This document shows positions 23,980 to 32,458 of a stretch of DNA of 38,582 bases, piece by piece. The notes beneath the pieces were generated by a model. It saw only the letters and a list, made by a program, of their open reading frames with translations. It ran no database searches and was not told the origin of the DNA. Source of the DNA: Garicola koreensis. GTDB taxonomy: Bacteria > Actinomycetota > Actinomycetes > Actinomycetales > Micrococcaceae. The stretch's first letter is position 1. Every line of letters starts with the position of its first letter. Location of the stretch: positions 1 to 38,582 of the forward strand of contig NZ_JACIBT010000009.1 of assembly GCF_014195445.1 (NCBI RefSeq), read 5' to 3'. A program made the translations under genes and the position numbers.

Positions 23980-24825
23980 ATGAGCTCACTCACTGCTTCC
24001 CCCACTGCTGTGATCACCGGTTCCACCGCGGGGTTGGGCGCGGCCTTCGCCGCTCAGCTGGCCGCCCAGGGGTACAACCTGGTGCTGGTGGCCCGCCGCG
24101 AAGCCCAGCTGGAGGCCCAGGCTGCCCGGCTGCAGGCCAAGCATGGGGTCCATGCCGAAGTCATCGTCGCAGACCTGACCACCGACGACGGTGTGGGCGC
24201 GGTCCAGGAGAGGCTGAGCGATCGGGCAAATCCCGTCCATCTGCTGGTCAACAATGCCGGCCATGGTCTGGCTGGCAGCTTCGTGGACCACGAGCTCGAC
24301 CAGGAGCGCAATCTGCTGCGGCTTCACGTGCAGACCACTATGGAGCTGTGCCACACCGCGGCTCGGCAGATGGTCACTCAGCGCGGCGGGCGCATCATCA
24401 ATGTGGCCTCGGTGGCGGGCTTTACGCCCACCGGCACCTATTCGGCCGCCAAGTCCTGGGTCATCAACTTCTCCAAGGGCCTGCACAATCAGCTCCATGA
24501 CCAGGGAGTCACCGTCACGGCCCTGTGCCCGGGGCTGGTGCGCACCGAGTTTCACCAGCGCTCCGGGATCAGCATCAGGGGGCTCACCAAGTGGATGTGG
24601 TTAGAAGCCGACGACGTCGTCCGACAGGCCCTGACAGCCAACGCCCAGGGGGCTGCACTCTGTATCCCCTCACGCACCTACCAAGCCCTGACCGCCTCAC
24701 TGAAGTTCGTTCCGGACTCGGTGGTGCAGTGGGCGGCCGAGCGGCGTATGGGGCATTCCGATCCGTCCTCGGCAGCTGAGGAGGCAGACTCTGGGGACCG
24801 GCGGATCAGTGCAGAACGTCGATGA
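23980..24825 (+). CDS. Short-chain dehydrogenase/reductase
   Basis: NAD(P)-dependent oxidoreductase of 281 residues with a classical Rossmann fold: TGSTAGLG (13-20), NNAG (91-94), catalytic Ser144, Tyr154 and Lys158 (YSAAK), and PGLVRTEF after strand 6. The Arg pair after strand 2 (VARRE) suggests NADP preference. The start is leaderless at ATG 23980. Its 3' end overlaps the opposing lipoprotein gene by 20 bp. The substrate is unknown. Confidence 0.88.
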   Translation: MSSLTASPTAVITGSTAGLGAAFAAQLAAQGYNLVLVARREAQLEAQAARLQAKHGVHAEVIVADLTTDDGVGAVQERLSDRANPVHLLVNNAGHGLAGSFVDHELDQERNLLRLHVQTTMELCHTAARQMVTQRGGRIINVASVAGFTPTGTYSAAKSWVINFSKGLHNQLHDQGVTVTALCPGLVRTEFHQRSGISIRGLTKWMWLEADDVVRQALTANAQGAALCIPSRTYQALTASLKFVPDSVVQWAAERRMGHSDPSSAAEEADSGDRRISAERR

Positions 24826-25663
24826 TCAGCCGCGGGCCGTCTTCGTGCTCCCACACTGAGACGCGGAAGTCACGCTCCTCATCAAGACCCACATAGTAGC
24901 TGGCCGTGCCGTGGTGCACGAAGGTGGTCGCCACATCCTGGAACACAGTGCCCTTCGGCTCGCTCAGAGTCGAAAGCTCCAGCTGTCCCTGCTCGCTTCC
25001 GGCGTTGCCGGGAACCAGCCCGACGGCGGAGACGTAGAGGATGGCCTCGCCGTCAAGCTCCAGCGGAAACCCTGAACCCGGCTCCACGGCCTCATCGACG
25101 TATTCGGCGTACCACCCCGGGGCACCGTCACCAGCATGCTCAAAGACGATGCGGTCATAGCCCTCATGCTGGCCGGCACGGACCTCTGTGAGCAGCAGCT
25201 CGTCGCCGTCCTCGGGGAATTCGGTGAGCATATCGGGAAATCCGGGGGACTGTTGTGACTCACTGCTGAACTCACTGGCGTCCAGCACCTCCGAGTCCTC
25301 ATCCTGGGACCCTCCGCCCTGGGAGCCCCCGTTCGGCTCCGGCGCCTCGGTGGTGTCGTCCGTCTCAGCGGTCTCGCCCGTCTCGGCGGTCTCTGCGGCC
25401 TGGTCATCCGGCTGGTTCTGGGTCGTCTCGTCCTGGGCCGGCTGCGACTCGGACTCGGCGTTCTGACTCTCAGCGGTCTCTTCAGTGGGCTGATCCAGCG
25501 GAGGCGCCGGGGTCTCTTCAGGTGTGGGCTGCGAATCGTCGGTGCAGCCGGTCACTGCCACCAGCAGCAGCGCAGCTGCCGCCGCAGTTCTGGAGACCAC
25601 TCGGCGCCGCCCACCCGGCAGGTGATGCCGGCGCGCGGCATCTCGAGCGGGGCGGATATCCAT
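24806..25663 (-). CDS. Secreted lipoprotein with AMIN-like domain
   Basis: Surface lipoprotein of 285 residues. A long positive N-region is followed by a hydrophobic helix and lipobox ending at Cys40 (LVAVTGC). Residues 41-140 are a disordered linker of Thr, Glu, Gln and Asp. Residues 150-285 form an all-beta domain with LLTEVRAGQHEGYDRIVFE and WEHEDGPRLIIDVLH, the pattern of the AMIN-like domain found in actinobacterial lipoproteins and linked with wall binding. I kept ATG 25663; a GTG at about residue 22 would also give a signal peptide. Repeats upstream may control it. Confidence 0.75.
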   Translation of the reverse strand: MDIRPARDAARRHHLPGGRRRVVSRTAAAAALLLVAVTGCTDDSQPTPEETPAPPLDQPTEETAESQNAESESQPAQDETTQNQPDDQAAETAETGETAETDDTTEAPEPNGGSQGGGSQDEDSEVLDASEFSSESQQSPGFPDMLTEFPEDGDELLLTEVRAGQHEGYDRIVFEHAGDGAPGWYAEYVDEAVEPGSGFPLELDGEAILYVSAVGLVPGNAGSEQGQLELSTLSEPKGTVFQDVATTFVHHGTASYYVGLDEERDFRVSVWEHEDGPRLIIDVLH

Positions 25664-25699
25664 ACTGAAAACCTCAGTGTCGGGGGAGATGTTTCAAAC

Positions 25700-25728
25700 C
25701 TCAAAGACCTAGTGTCTCAAAAACCTAG
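25700..25728. repeat. Tandem 13-bp repeats upstream of the lipoprotein gene
   Basis: CTCAAAGACCTAG (25700-25712) and CTCAAAAACCTAG (25716-25728) differ by one base and have a 16-bp period. AAACCTC also recurs nearby (about 25694). They lie 37-65 bp before the lipoprotein ATG, where a regulator or extended promoter could sit. The 166-bp gap (25664-25829) holds nothing else I can identify. Confidence 0.5.
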
Positions 25729-25829
25729 GGTAATGTCCTGGCCCGAACACCCACGCCTGCTGGCCGCTCCGTGTCCACATCGCAATAAAGGTGTTGCCCT
25801 ACTGTGATGTGCTCACTCTGGGTCTGTTC

Positions 25830-27278
25830 TCACTCTGGGTCCTCGTCCTGCCGCTGCCGGCGTTCCCGGTAGGCCTCCTCACCGGGGCCCTCGAACTCAC
25901 GCGAGCGCTCCACAGCTGCTATTGAACCGGTGAACAGGCCCTCGGGGGAGGCGAATTCCGGTTCCTCGCCCTCACCGGAGCTGGTCGGCCCGGTGGCGGC
26001 TTCTGCGGGATCGACCGCGCCAAACTGCCCGGTGGCCACCGGAGCCGGCTGGCCGCCCAGGGCCTCCTCGTTGCTGAGCATCATGCGGTGGGTCATCACG
26101 GCGTAGGGGTGCTCAGCGCGCAGGTAGTTCACCAGGTCCTCACGGACCAGGCAGCGCAGCCCCCAGATGTCTCCGGCGTTGCGGGCCGAGAGCGTCACCC
26201 AGGCTTGGACGTAGCCGCCGGTGGCATGGACGACCTCAATGATACCCAGCTCTCCGTCCCAGAGGTCGGTGCTGTCCAGCAGCCGCTCGAGCCGGCCGCG
26301 CAGCTGATCCAGGGGAACCCGCCAGTCGACGTCGAGCTCCACAGTGCCCAGGATCTCGCTGCCCACACGCGTCCAGTTCTCAAAGGGTGTGGCCACGAAG
26401 TATGCGCTGGGGTAGACGAACCGGCGCAGGTCCCAGGATTTCACCACCACGTTGGAGAGGGTGATCTCTTCGACGTGGCCGTAGTTGCCCTCAATGATGA
26501 TGACGTCGCCGACGCGGATGGCGTCGGTGAAGGCCAATTGGATGCCCGCGAAGACGTTGGACAGGGTGGACTGCATCGCCAGGCCGGCGACCACCGAGAC
26601 CACACCGGCTGAGGCGAGCACCCCGGCGCCCAGCCCGCGGACGCTCTCGTTGAGCAGCAGCACCGCCGCCACTGCCAGCGTGATGATGATGGCAGCCAGC
26701 ACTCTGCCGATGAGCGTGACTTGGGTCTTCACCCGTCGTCCCTGACGATCGTCAATGGCCTCGTCGCCCTCGCCGGTGTAGCGGGAGAGGATGACCGCTT
26801 CGACGATCTTCACCACACGCAGCGCCCACCAGGCCAGTGAGACGATGGTAGCGATGATCAGTGCCACATAGAGCGGACCCTGCCACCAGTAGATGGATGA
26901 CACCGCGAAGCGCACACTCAGAGCGGAGCCGCCGAACAGGATCAGGAAGAACAGCGGCAGGCGGGTGCGCCGGATCGTTCGCTGCACCCGTGGTCTGCGG
27001 CGGAAGATCTGGGTCAGCACGGTGGAGGTGACCAACGTGAGCACCACTGCGAAGACGGCCGACACCCCAGCACCCAGCAGGAGCCCCATGTACGGGCCGG
27101 CCTCGGCGACCATCTCAGCGAACCCCTCCGGGACACGCTCCTCAATCTCAGTGGTGATCTCCTCCGTCGGATCAGAGGTCGAGGCGTCCTCTGCCGGCGC
27201 CGGCTCCTGTGCGGCAAGCGGATGCTCCAGCGTAGCTGCAGAGGCGGTCGGAGCTGCGGGGACGAGGGTAGCTGTCAT
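25830..27278 (-). CDS. MscS-family mechanosensitive channel
   Basis: Small-conductance mechanosensitive channel of 482 residues that releases solutes after osmotic downshock. An N-terminal hydrophobic/Glu-rich region precedes four or so membrane helices (about 65-90, 108-128, 135-160, 190-215). The pore helix TM3 is Gly/Ala-rich (GLGAGVLASAGVVSVVAGLA), followed by the MscS beta domain (FTDAIRVGDVIIIEG). A C-terminal acidic tail of about 90 residues is probably disordered. I chose ATG 27278: CAGAAT (27286-27291, complement) lies 7 nt upstream, a leaderless pattern. It is divergent from hisD. Confidence 0.88.
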   Translation of the reverse strand: MTATLVPAAPTASAATLEHPLAAQEPAPAEDASTSDPTEEITTEIEERVPEGFAEMVAEAGPYMGLLLGAGVSAVFAVVLTLVTSTVLTQIFRRRPRVQRTIRRTRLPLFFLILFGGSALSVRFAVSSIYWWQGPLYVALIIATIVSLAWWALRVVKIVEAVILSRYTGEGDEAIDDRQGRRVKTQVTLIGRVLAAIIITLAVAAVLLLNESVRGLGAGVLASAGVVSVVAGLAMQSTLSNVFAGIQLAFTDAIRVGDVIIIEGNYGHVEEITLSNVVVKSWDLRRFVYPSAYFVATPFENWTRVGSEILGTVELDVDWRVPLDQLRGRLERLLDSTDLWDGELGIIEVVHATGGYVQAWVTLSARNAGDIWGLRCLVREDLVNYLRAEHPYAVMTHRMMLSNEEALGGQPAPVATGQFGAVDPAEAATGPTSSGEGEEPEFASPEGLFTGSIAAVERSREFEGPGEEAYRERRQRQDEDPE

Positions 27279-27390
27279 GGCCACGATTCTGACATGATCG
27301 GTGCTGCCGCAACCAACTCAATGCCTGCAGTTCAGCCACGCGGAATATTCATGTGTCACGCCCCCTGCCCGAACAAGGAAGAATAGAGCT

Positions 27391-28698
27391 ATGCTTTCTC
27401 TCACCGATCTCAGAGGCCGCGCCGCCGATCCCCGTGCGGTCCTTCCCCGGGCCGCCCAGGATGTTTCCGCCACAGTGGAGGCTGTCACCCCGATTCTGCA
27501 GCAGGTGCACCGCGACGGCGTGGGCGCGCTGATGCAGCTCAGCCAGAAGTTCGACGGCGTCCAGCCGCCCTCGCTGCGGGTCCCCGAAGACGTGATGGCA
27601 CGAGCCCTCGAAGAGCTCGACGACGCAGTCCGCGCGGCCCTGGAAACGCTCATCTCCCGCGCCCGCGAAGTGCACACGGCTCAGCTTCCGGCGGCGTCGA
27701 AGGTCTCCCCCGGGCCACAGGCGCAGGTGTCCAACCGGTGGGTCGCAGTGGACCGGGTCGGCCTCTATGTTCCCGGGGGCCAGGCGGTGTACCCCAGCTC
27801 AGTGGTGATGAATGTGATTCCCGCCCAGGTCGCCGGAGTGCGCTCGCTGGCCATCGCCTCCCCGCCGCAGAAGGACTTCGGCGGCTGGCCGCACCCCACC
27901 ATCCTTGCGGCAGCCCGGCTGCTGGGAGTCGATGAGGTGTACGCGGTCGGCGGGGCCCAGGCGGTGGGCATGTTCGCCTACGGGGCGCACGATGAGTCCG
28001 GTGACGTCGTCGTACCTGCGGTCAGTCTGATCACCGGGCCGGGTAACATCTTCGTGGCCACCGCCAAGCGTCAGGTTCAGGGCACAGTGGGAATAGACGC
28101 CGAGGCGGGCCCCACCGAGATTATGGTGCTGGCCGATGATACGGCTCAGGCGAATCTGGTGGCCGCAGATCTGATCTCTCAGGCCGAGCACGATGAGCTG
28201 GCGGCCGCAGTGCTGGTCACCGACTCGATGGACCTTGCCGAGCGGGTGATCTCGGAGGTGAGCACCCAAGGGTCAGCGACCCACCACGTCGAGCGGGTCA
28301 GAAACTCATTGAGCGGGGCTCAGTCAACGGTGCTGGTGGTGGACACGATGGAGAAGGCCTTGGAGATCGCCAATGCCTACGGTGCCGAGCACCTGGAGAT
28401 CATGACCGCCGACGACGCCGTCATGGCCGAGCGGATCACCAACGCCGGCGCGGTGTTCATCGGCCCCTACTCCCCGGTCTCCCTGGGTGACTACTGCGCC
28501 GGTTCCAACCACGTGCTGCCCACCGGAGGTGCCAGCGCCTACTCCTCCGGGCTGAACGTCACCAGCTTCATGCGCTCCCAGCAGGTGATCCGCTACAGCC
28601 GCGCCGCGCTGGGCGAGGTGGCCGGGCATGTGCAGGCCTTGGCCGCCGCCGAGGGGCTGCCGGCCCACGGCGACGCGGTCAGCGCGCGCTTCGCCTGA
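27391..28698 (+). CDS. hisD: Histidinol dehydrogenase
   Basis: Catalyses the last two steps of histidine synthesis, L-histidinol to histidine, with NAD and zinc. The 435 residues are full length. Diagnostic segments are VGLYVPGGQAVYPSSV, the EVYAVGGAQA loop, TGPGNIFVATAKR, GIDAEAGPTEI, AEHDE (zinc and acid-base) and SNHVLPT with the zinc His. ATG 27391 has AAGGAA 10 nt upstream and AAGAAT 6 nt upstream, so SD-led or leaderless initiation are both possible. Unusually, no other his gene follows; the next gene converges from the opposite strand. Confidence 0.95.
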   Translation: MLSLTDLRGRAADPRAVLPRAAQDVSATVEAVTPILQQVHRDGVGALMQLSQKFDGVQPPSLRVPEDVMARALEELDDAVRAALETLISRAREVHTAQLPAASKVSPGPQAQVSNRWVAVDRVGLYVPGGQAVYPSSVVMNVIPAQVAGVRSLAIASPPQKDFGGWPHPTILAAARLLGVDEVYAVGGAQAVGMFAYGAHDESGDVVVPAVSLITGPGNIFVATAKRQVQGTVGIDAEAGPTEIMVLADDTAQANLVAADLISQAEHDELAAAVLVTDSMDLAERVISEVSTQGSATHHVERVRNSLSGAQSTVLVVDTMEKALEIANAYGAEHLEIMTADDAVMAERITNAGAVFIGPYSPVSLGDYCAGSNHVLPTGGASAYSSGLNVTSFMRSQQVIRYSRAALGEVAGHVQALAAAEGLPAHGDAVSARFA

Positions 28699-28750
28699 GG
28701 CGCCGGCGGCGGCCCTGCGCTGCCACCGGTCCCCGGCAGTGAGCAACTGA

Positions 28751-31700
28751 TCAGGCGGCGGTGATGAAGCGGGTGCTGACCCACCCGGTGAGCGTCTCGC
28801 CGTCATGGGTGAACTCCACCTGCAGCCAGCTTCCGCTGCGTTCGCCGGCGTCGAGCACCGCACCGCGCGGAATCTGGACCAGCCGGTCAGAGTCGACGCT
28901 GGGCGCTTCGCGCAGCGGCACCGAGTACCCGGCGGTCCACTGGCCCTCTGCGGCGAAGACGGAGGCCGATTGGGTGCCGCCGTGGACGTCGAAGTAGCTG
29001 TCGCCCCACCCGCCGGGGTCACCAGAGAGTCCCAGCCGTGAGGAGCAGGCCGGCCAGGCATTCCAGCCCTGCTGCTCCCACAGGGCGTGTGCCCGCTCAA
29101 TCTGTTCCTGCTTGGACGCGTCACTGGGGAGGCCAGATCCGCCGACCCACTGCCAGGACTGCGTGGAGAACTGCACCCCACCGTAGTAGCCGTTGCCGGT
29201 GTTGATCGACCAGTTTCCGCCCGACTCACACTGAGCCAGCCGGTCCCAGACCGCGCTGTAGGGCCCGTGGGGGCTTTGGGCGTGCTGCCCGGAGCTCGGT
29301 CCGGTGCGGCCACTGGAGCTGCCCGAACCGGAGGAGTTCGATCCGGAGGAATTCGAACTGGAGGACCCGCTGCCGGATGAAGCCGGCGAGGACCCTGACG
29401 ATGACTCCGACGAGGACGAGTCAGAGGATGAGGCGTCCGAGCTGCTGGAGCCCGATTCACCGGACCCTGATTCACCGGATCCCCCATCGTCTGCCGCAGA
29501 TGCGCCGGCTGCTGAGTCAGTGCCGCCACCGGAGACGTCCAGGAAGTCGCGCCAGATCCAGCCGGTGCTCCCATCGGTGCGCACCTGGTACCAGCCGCCC
29601 TGTTGGTCGAGAACATCTACGCTCACACCGCGGTGGACCACCTGCGACACGTCGTGGTCCAACCCCGCACCGGAGCGCATATTGACCCCTGAGATGACCT
29701 CCGCGCTCCAGGATGAGGACTGCGACGACTCGGAGGAGGTCGACGTGGAGTCTGAGGCCGACGAGGAGCTCTCCTCAGCGGAACTGGAGTCAGCAGAGGA
29801 GCCCGACGTCGAATCCGACGATCCGCTCGATGAGTCGGAGCTTGCCGATCCGTTGGACGAGTTGGAAGACGACGAGGACGACGACGCCCCAGCATCCGCC
29901 GCGTCCGAACTGGACGATGAGCTCGACGTCGACGCTGAAGCCGGCAGGTCCAGAAACTCGTGCCAGATCCAGCCGGTGCTGCTTCCGGCGCGCACCTGGT
30001 ACCAGCCCCCGCTGCGGTCCAGCACATCGACCTCAGTATTGGGGGCCACAGTGCGCTGCACCGCGTGGCTCATCCCCGCACCGGAGCGCATGTTGACCCC
30101 CTCGGTGGTTCTCACAGCATCCGAGTCCGACGCCGAAGCACCGGTGGCGGTGGCGGCCGGATCCGAGGAGCCCGAATCTGAGGAGTCCGAATCCGGAGCA
30201 TCTGAACCCGGAGCGCCCGAGGATCTGTCGGAACTGGAGGACCCGGATCCCTCGGTGCTGGAGGAGACCTCGTTGCTGGAGGATTCTGGTGCGTTATCAG
30301 CAGGCGCTGCGTCGGCGTCCTGCTGGGTGCCGCGCAGATGATCCGCATACATCCACAGGGTGCTGCCGTCACGCTCGAAGCTCGCCCACTCGCCGCTGCG
30401 ACCGGTGATCTGAACACCGGTGCCGGGGTTCAGCACCGTGACCACTGGCTGGTCCGTCCCCGCGCCGCTGCGCGCGTTGAGGTACACCCCGTCTACTGTG
30501 TGGGTGGCGGTGGGAGCCTGCGATGGGTCGTCATCGGATGTGTCCGACGCGGTCGAAGAGCTGCTCTGCTCCGAGGCCTCCGATGCGCCGCCTTCAGACC
30601 CGGAGCTCTCTGAGCCAGCGCTGTCGGATGCGGGGCTGCCAGAAGCTGAGCTGCCAGAACCCGCCTTATCAGAACCAGCGCTGCCGGATTCGGAGCTGCC
30701 AGCGGCGGAACTGTCAGGGGTTGAGCTCTCCGCAGCTGAGTTGTCAGAATCAGCGCTGGAGGAGTCTGCCGATGACCCGTCGGAGAGGTAGGAGCCGTGC
30801 GACCACCCCTGCTGACCATTGGACCGCCGGATCTGTACCCAATCTCCGTCAGTGGAGACGACGCTGACGCGCTCACCGGCCGGCATTCCTCCGACCACCC
30901 CATGTGCGGTTGCCGGGCCGCTGCGCACGTTCAGCGCAGTGGTGACCTCATGCGTCTGCGTGCCAGAGTCTGCCGCTGGCTGCGAGGCGTCGGCATCGCT
31001 GGCTGACGATGTCTGCGAGGAGCTCTCTGATTCGTCGGCAGGCTCCAGGTAGGCGCCGTGGGACCAGACCTGCTCACCGCGGCGGGTGAACTGCACCCAG
31101 TCACCGGAGGTGGCGGTCACGGTGATCAGTTCGTCGGTGGGCATCCCCTGGCGGATGGCGTGGTTCGTGCCGGGGCCGCTGCGGGCGTAGAGCGGCTCGG
31201 TGACGCGGTGCTGCCCCGCTGAGCTGGACCCTGCCGGTGTCGGTCCGGAGGAGTCGGCAGAGGTCCCTGCCGGAGCGTCCGGGGTGAGGTGGCCGTGCCG
31301 CACCCATCCTGTTTGGTCACCGGCGGTGACGCGCACGAAACCGTCGGCGGCGTCTCCGGGCGCTGAGGTCAGTTCTGCTCCGCGGTCCAGCTGCGCCAGC
31401 ATCTCAGCATTCGGGCTGGCTGAGGCCAGCAGCTTCGTGCTCTGCGCGGCGTAGTAGTCGCAGCTGGATGGTTTGTCGCGCTGTTGGACGCGCTGAGCAT
31501 TGTTCTGCAGGTCCACGCCGCGCTCAGCGAGCCACGCTGTGGGGTCCAGCGCGGTGCCGGTGTGCCAGCCGCCCCGCCAGATCTCCAGATGCAGGTGCGG
31601 TGTCACGGTGGGCCCGGAGTCACCGACGACGCCGACCGTGTCGCCGGCACTGACGGAGTCACCGACGCTGACGTGGGACTCAGCGTCCCACACGTGCAGA

Positions 31701-32140
31701 TAGCCGGAGTGGTAGACCTGACCGCCGATGTTGTGGCGCACCACGATGAAGCCGGCCCGGCTGGCAGTCCCATCGACGGTGCGCACCACGGTGCCGTCAC
31801 TGATCGCGGTGATGGGCGTTCCTTCAGCAGTCACGAGATCCTGTCCCTGGTGATTGGCAAAGGCTCCCTGCACAGACATGCAGCGCGGCCCCGTGCCGGT
31901 GGAGAAGGTGTAGCTCTGCTCAGCCAGCGGGTCAGCGAAAGTGCCCGCAGTGCTGCCGGTGCTGATGCTCACCCCGGAGGCCAGGCCTGCTGCCGGTGCG
32001 GTGTGGCCGGAACCGGTCAGCGGCTGCGGGAGGCCATTGGTGATGGGGGCATCAGCCGCGTGGGCGGCGGCGACTGAAGCTGGCAGCGTCAGGCCGACGG
32101 CGAGCGTGCCGACGACCGCCGACGAGAGTTTCTTCGGCAC
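28751..32140 (-). CDS. Secreted M23 peptidase / multi-SH3 / Rpf cell-wall hydrolase
   Basis: A 1129-residue secreted protein predicted to cut peptidoglycan in two ways. Order: signal peptide (1 to about 29, ending AAAHA); M23 endopeptidase (about 68-203) with ligands in HQGQD (97-101) and HLHLE (182-186); SH3-like repeats at about 225-286, 311-366, 397-453, 546-602, 676-731 and 814-868; long Ser/Gly/Asp linkers between them; an Rpf transglycosylase domain (about 960-1035) with catalytic Glu972 in CESGGNW and the paired Cys at PACSS; and a seventh SH3-like repeat to the end. I chose GTG 32140 with GAGGAAAA before it. Metal and catalytic residues are intact in both hydrolases. Rpf proteins usually lack an M23 partner in the same chain. 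Activity and secretion are inferred. Confidence 0.9.
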   Translation of the reverse strand: MPKKLSSAVVGTLAVGLTLPASVAAAHAADAPITNGLPQPLTGSGHTAPAAGLASGVSISTGSTAGTFADPLAEQSYTFSTGTGPRCMSVQGAFANHQGQDLVTAEGTPITAISDGTVVRTVDGTASRAGFIVVRHNIGGQVYHSGYLHVWDAESHVSVGDSVSAGDTVGVVGDSGPTVTPHLHLEIWRGGWHTGTALDPTAWLAERGVDLQNNAQRVQQRDKPSSCDYYAAQSTKLLASASPNAEMLAQLDRGAELTSAPGDAADGFVRVTAGDQTGWVRHGHLTPDAPAGTSADSSGPTPAGSSSAGQHRVTEPLYARSGPGTNHAIRQGMPTDELITVTATSGDWVQFTRRGEQVWSHGAYLEPADESESSSQTSSASDADASQPAADSGTQTHEVTTALNVRSGPATAHGVVGGMPAGERVSVVSTDGDWVQIRRSNGQQGWSHGSYLSDGSSADSSSADSDNSAAESSTPDSSAAGSSESGSAGSDKAGSGSSASGSPASDSAGSESSGSEGGASEASEQSSSSTASDTSDDDPSQAPTATHTVDGVYLNARSGAGTDQPVVTVLNPGTGVQITGRSGEWASFERDGSTLWMYADHLRGTQQDADAAPADNAPESSSNEVSSSTEGSGSSSSDRSSGAPGSDAPDSDSSDSGSSDPAATATGASASDSDAVRTTEGVNMRSGAGMSHAVQRTVAPNTEVDVLDRSGGWYQVRAGSSTGWIWHEFLDLPASASTSSSSSSSDAADAGASSSSSSSNSSNGSASSDSSSGSSDSTSGSSADSSSAEESSSSASDSTSTSSESSQSSSWSAEVISGVNMRSGAGLDHDVSQVVHRGVSVDVLDQQGGWYQVRTDGSTGWIWRDFLDVSGGGTDSAAGASAADDGGSGESGSGESGSSSSDASSSDSSSSESSSGSSPASSGSGSSSSNSSGSNSSGSGSSSGRTGPSSGQHAQSPHGPYSAVWDRLAQCESGGNWSINTGNGYYGGVQFSTQSWQWVGGSGLPSDASKQEQIERAHALWEQQGWNAWPACSSRLGLSGDPGGWGDSYFDVHGGTQSASVFAAEGQWTAGYSVPLREAPSVDSDRLVQIPRGAVLDAGERSGSWLQVEFTHDGETLTGWVSTRFITAA

Positions 32141-32250
32141 AGGTCTTTTCCTCACTGGTCGTGGTGCAGTAACGACTCCATAGCGGCTGGCCGGCAGCTC
32201 CTGGCGCGATGGGAATGGGAAGCCGCGGAGCCGTGGCAAGCCTGAGGTCA

Positions 32251-32299
32251 CTGTAGTCAGGCGCTCAGGGTTGGCTACAGTGCGTGTTTCGACCTGTAG
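32251..32299. promoter_or_regulatory. Alternating CTGTAG/CTACAG hexamers upstream of the wall hydrolase
   Basis: CTGTAG (32251-32256), CTACAG (32275-32280) and CTGTAG (32294-32299) alternate in orientation over 49 bp, about 110-160 bp before the hydrolase start. Pairs can form alternative hairpins in RNA or be a repeated binding site. On the complement TACAGT could be a -10, but no -35 fits. I looked for a c-di-AMP (ydaO) riboswitch, common before such genes, and did not see its core. Confidence 0.35.
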
Positions 32300-32350
32300 T
32301 TGAAGGACAGTGGTGCCGCTCTGTGCTGAGACCCAGGCGCGGCGGACAGA

Positions 32351-32398
32351 GAAGAGAGCCCCTCGGCCGGCCGATTGGCCTGTCGAGGGGCTCTCTTC
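32351..32398 (-). terminator. Strong hairpin terminator after the symporter gene
   Basis: GAAGAGAGCCCCTCG (32351-32365) and its perfect 15-bp complement (32384-32398) flank an 18-nt loop that can itself pair (GGCC...GGCC). On the complement it is followed by pyrimidine-rich TCTGTCC. It ends the symporter transcript and shields the hydrolase promoter. Confidence 0.85.
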
Positions 32399-32458
32399 TT
32401 CCCGCTCCGGTCAGCTCAGCGCTGACTGGTCATTCAGGGCTGACTGGTCATGAAACGA

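Noticed and set aside
29304..30341. Acidic Ser/Glu/Asp-rich frame opposite the wall hydrolase
   Set aside because: It is the complement of Ser-rich linkers; composition is fully explained by the real gene.
32141..32350. c-di-AMP (ydaO) riboswitch before the M23-Rpf gene
   Set aside because: Looked for because such genes often have one; I could not find the conserved core or pseudoknot elements by eye.
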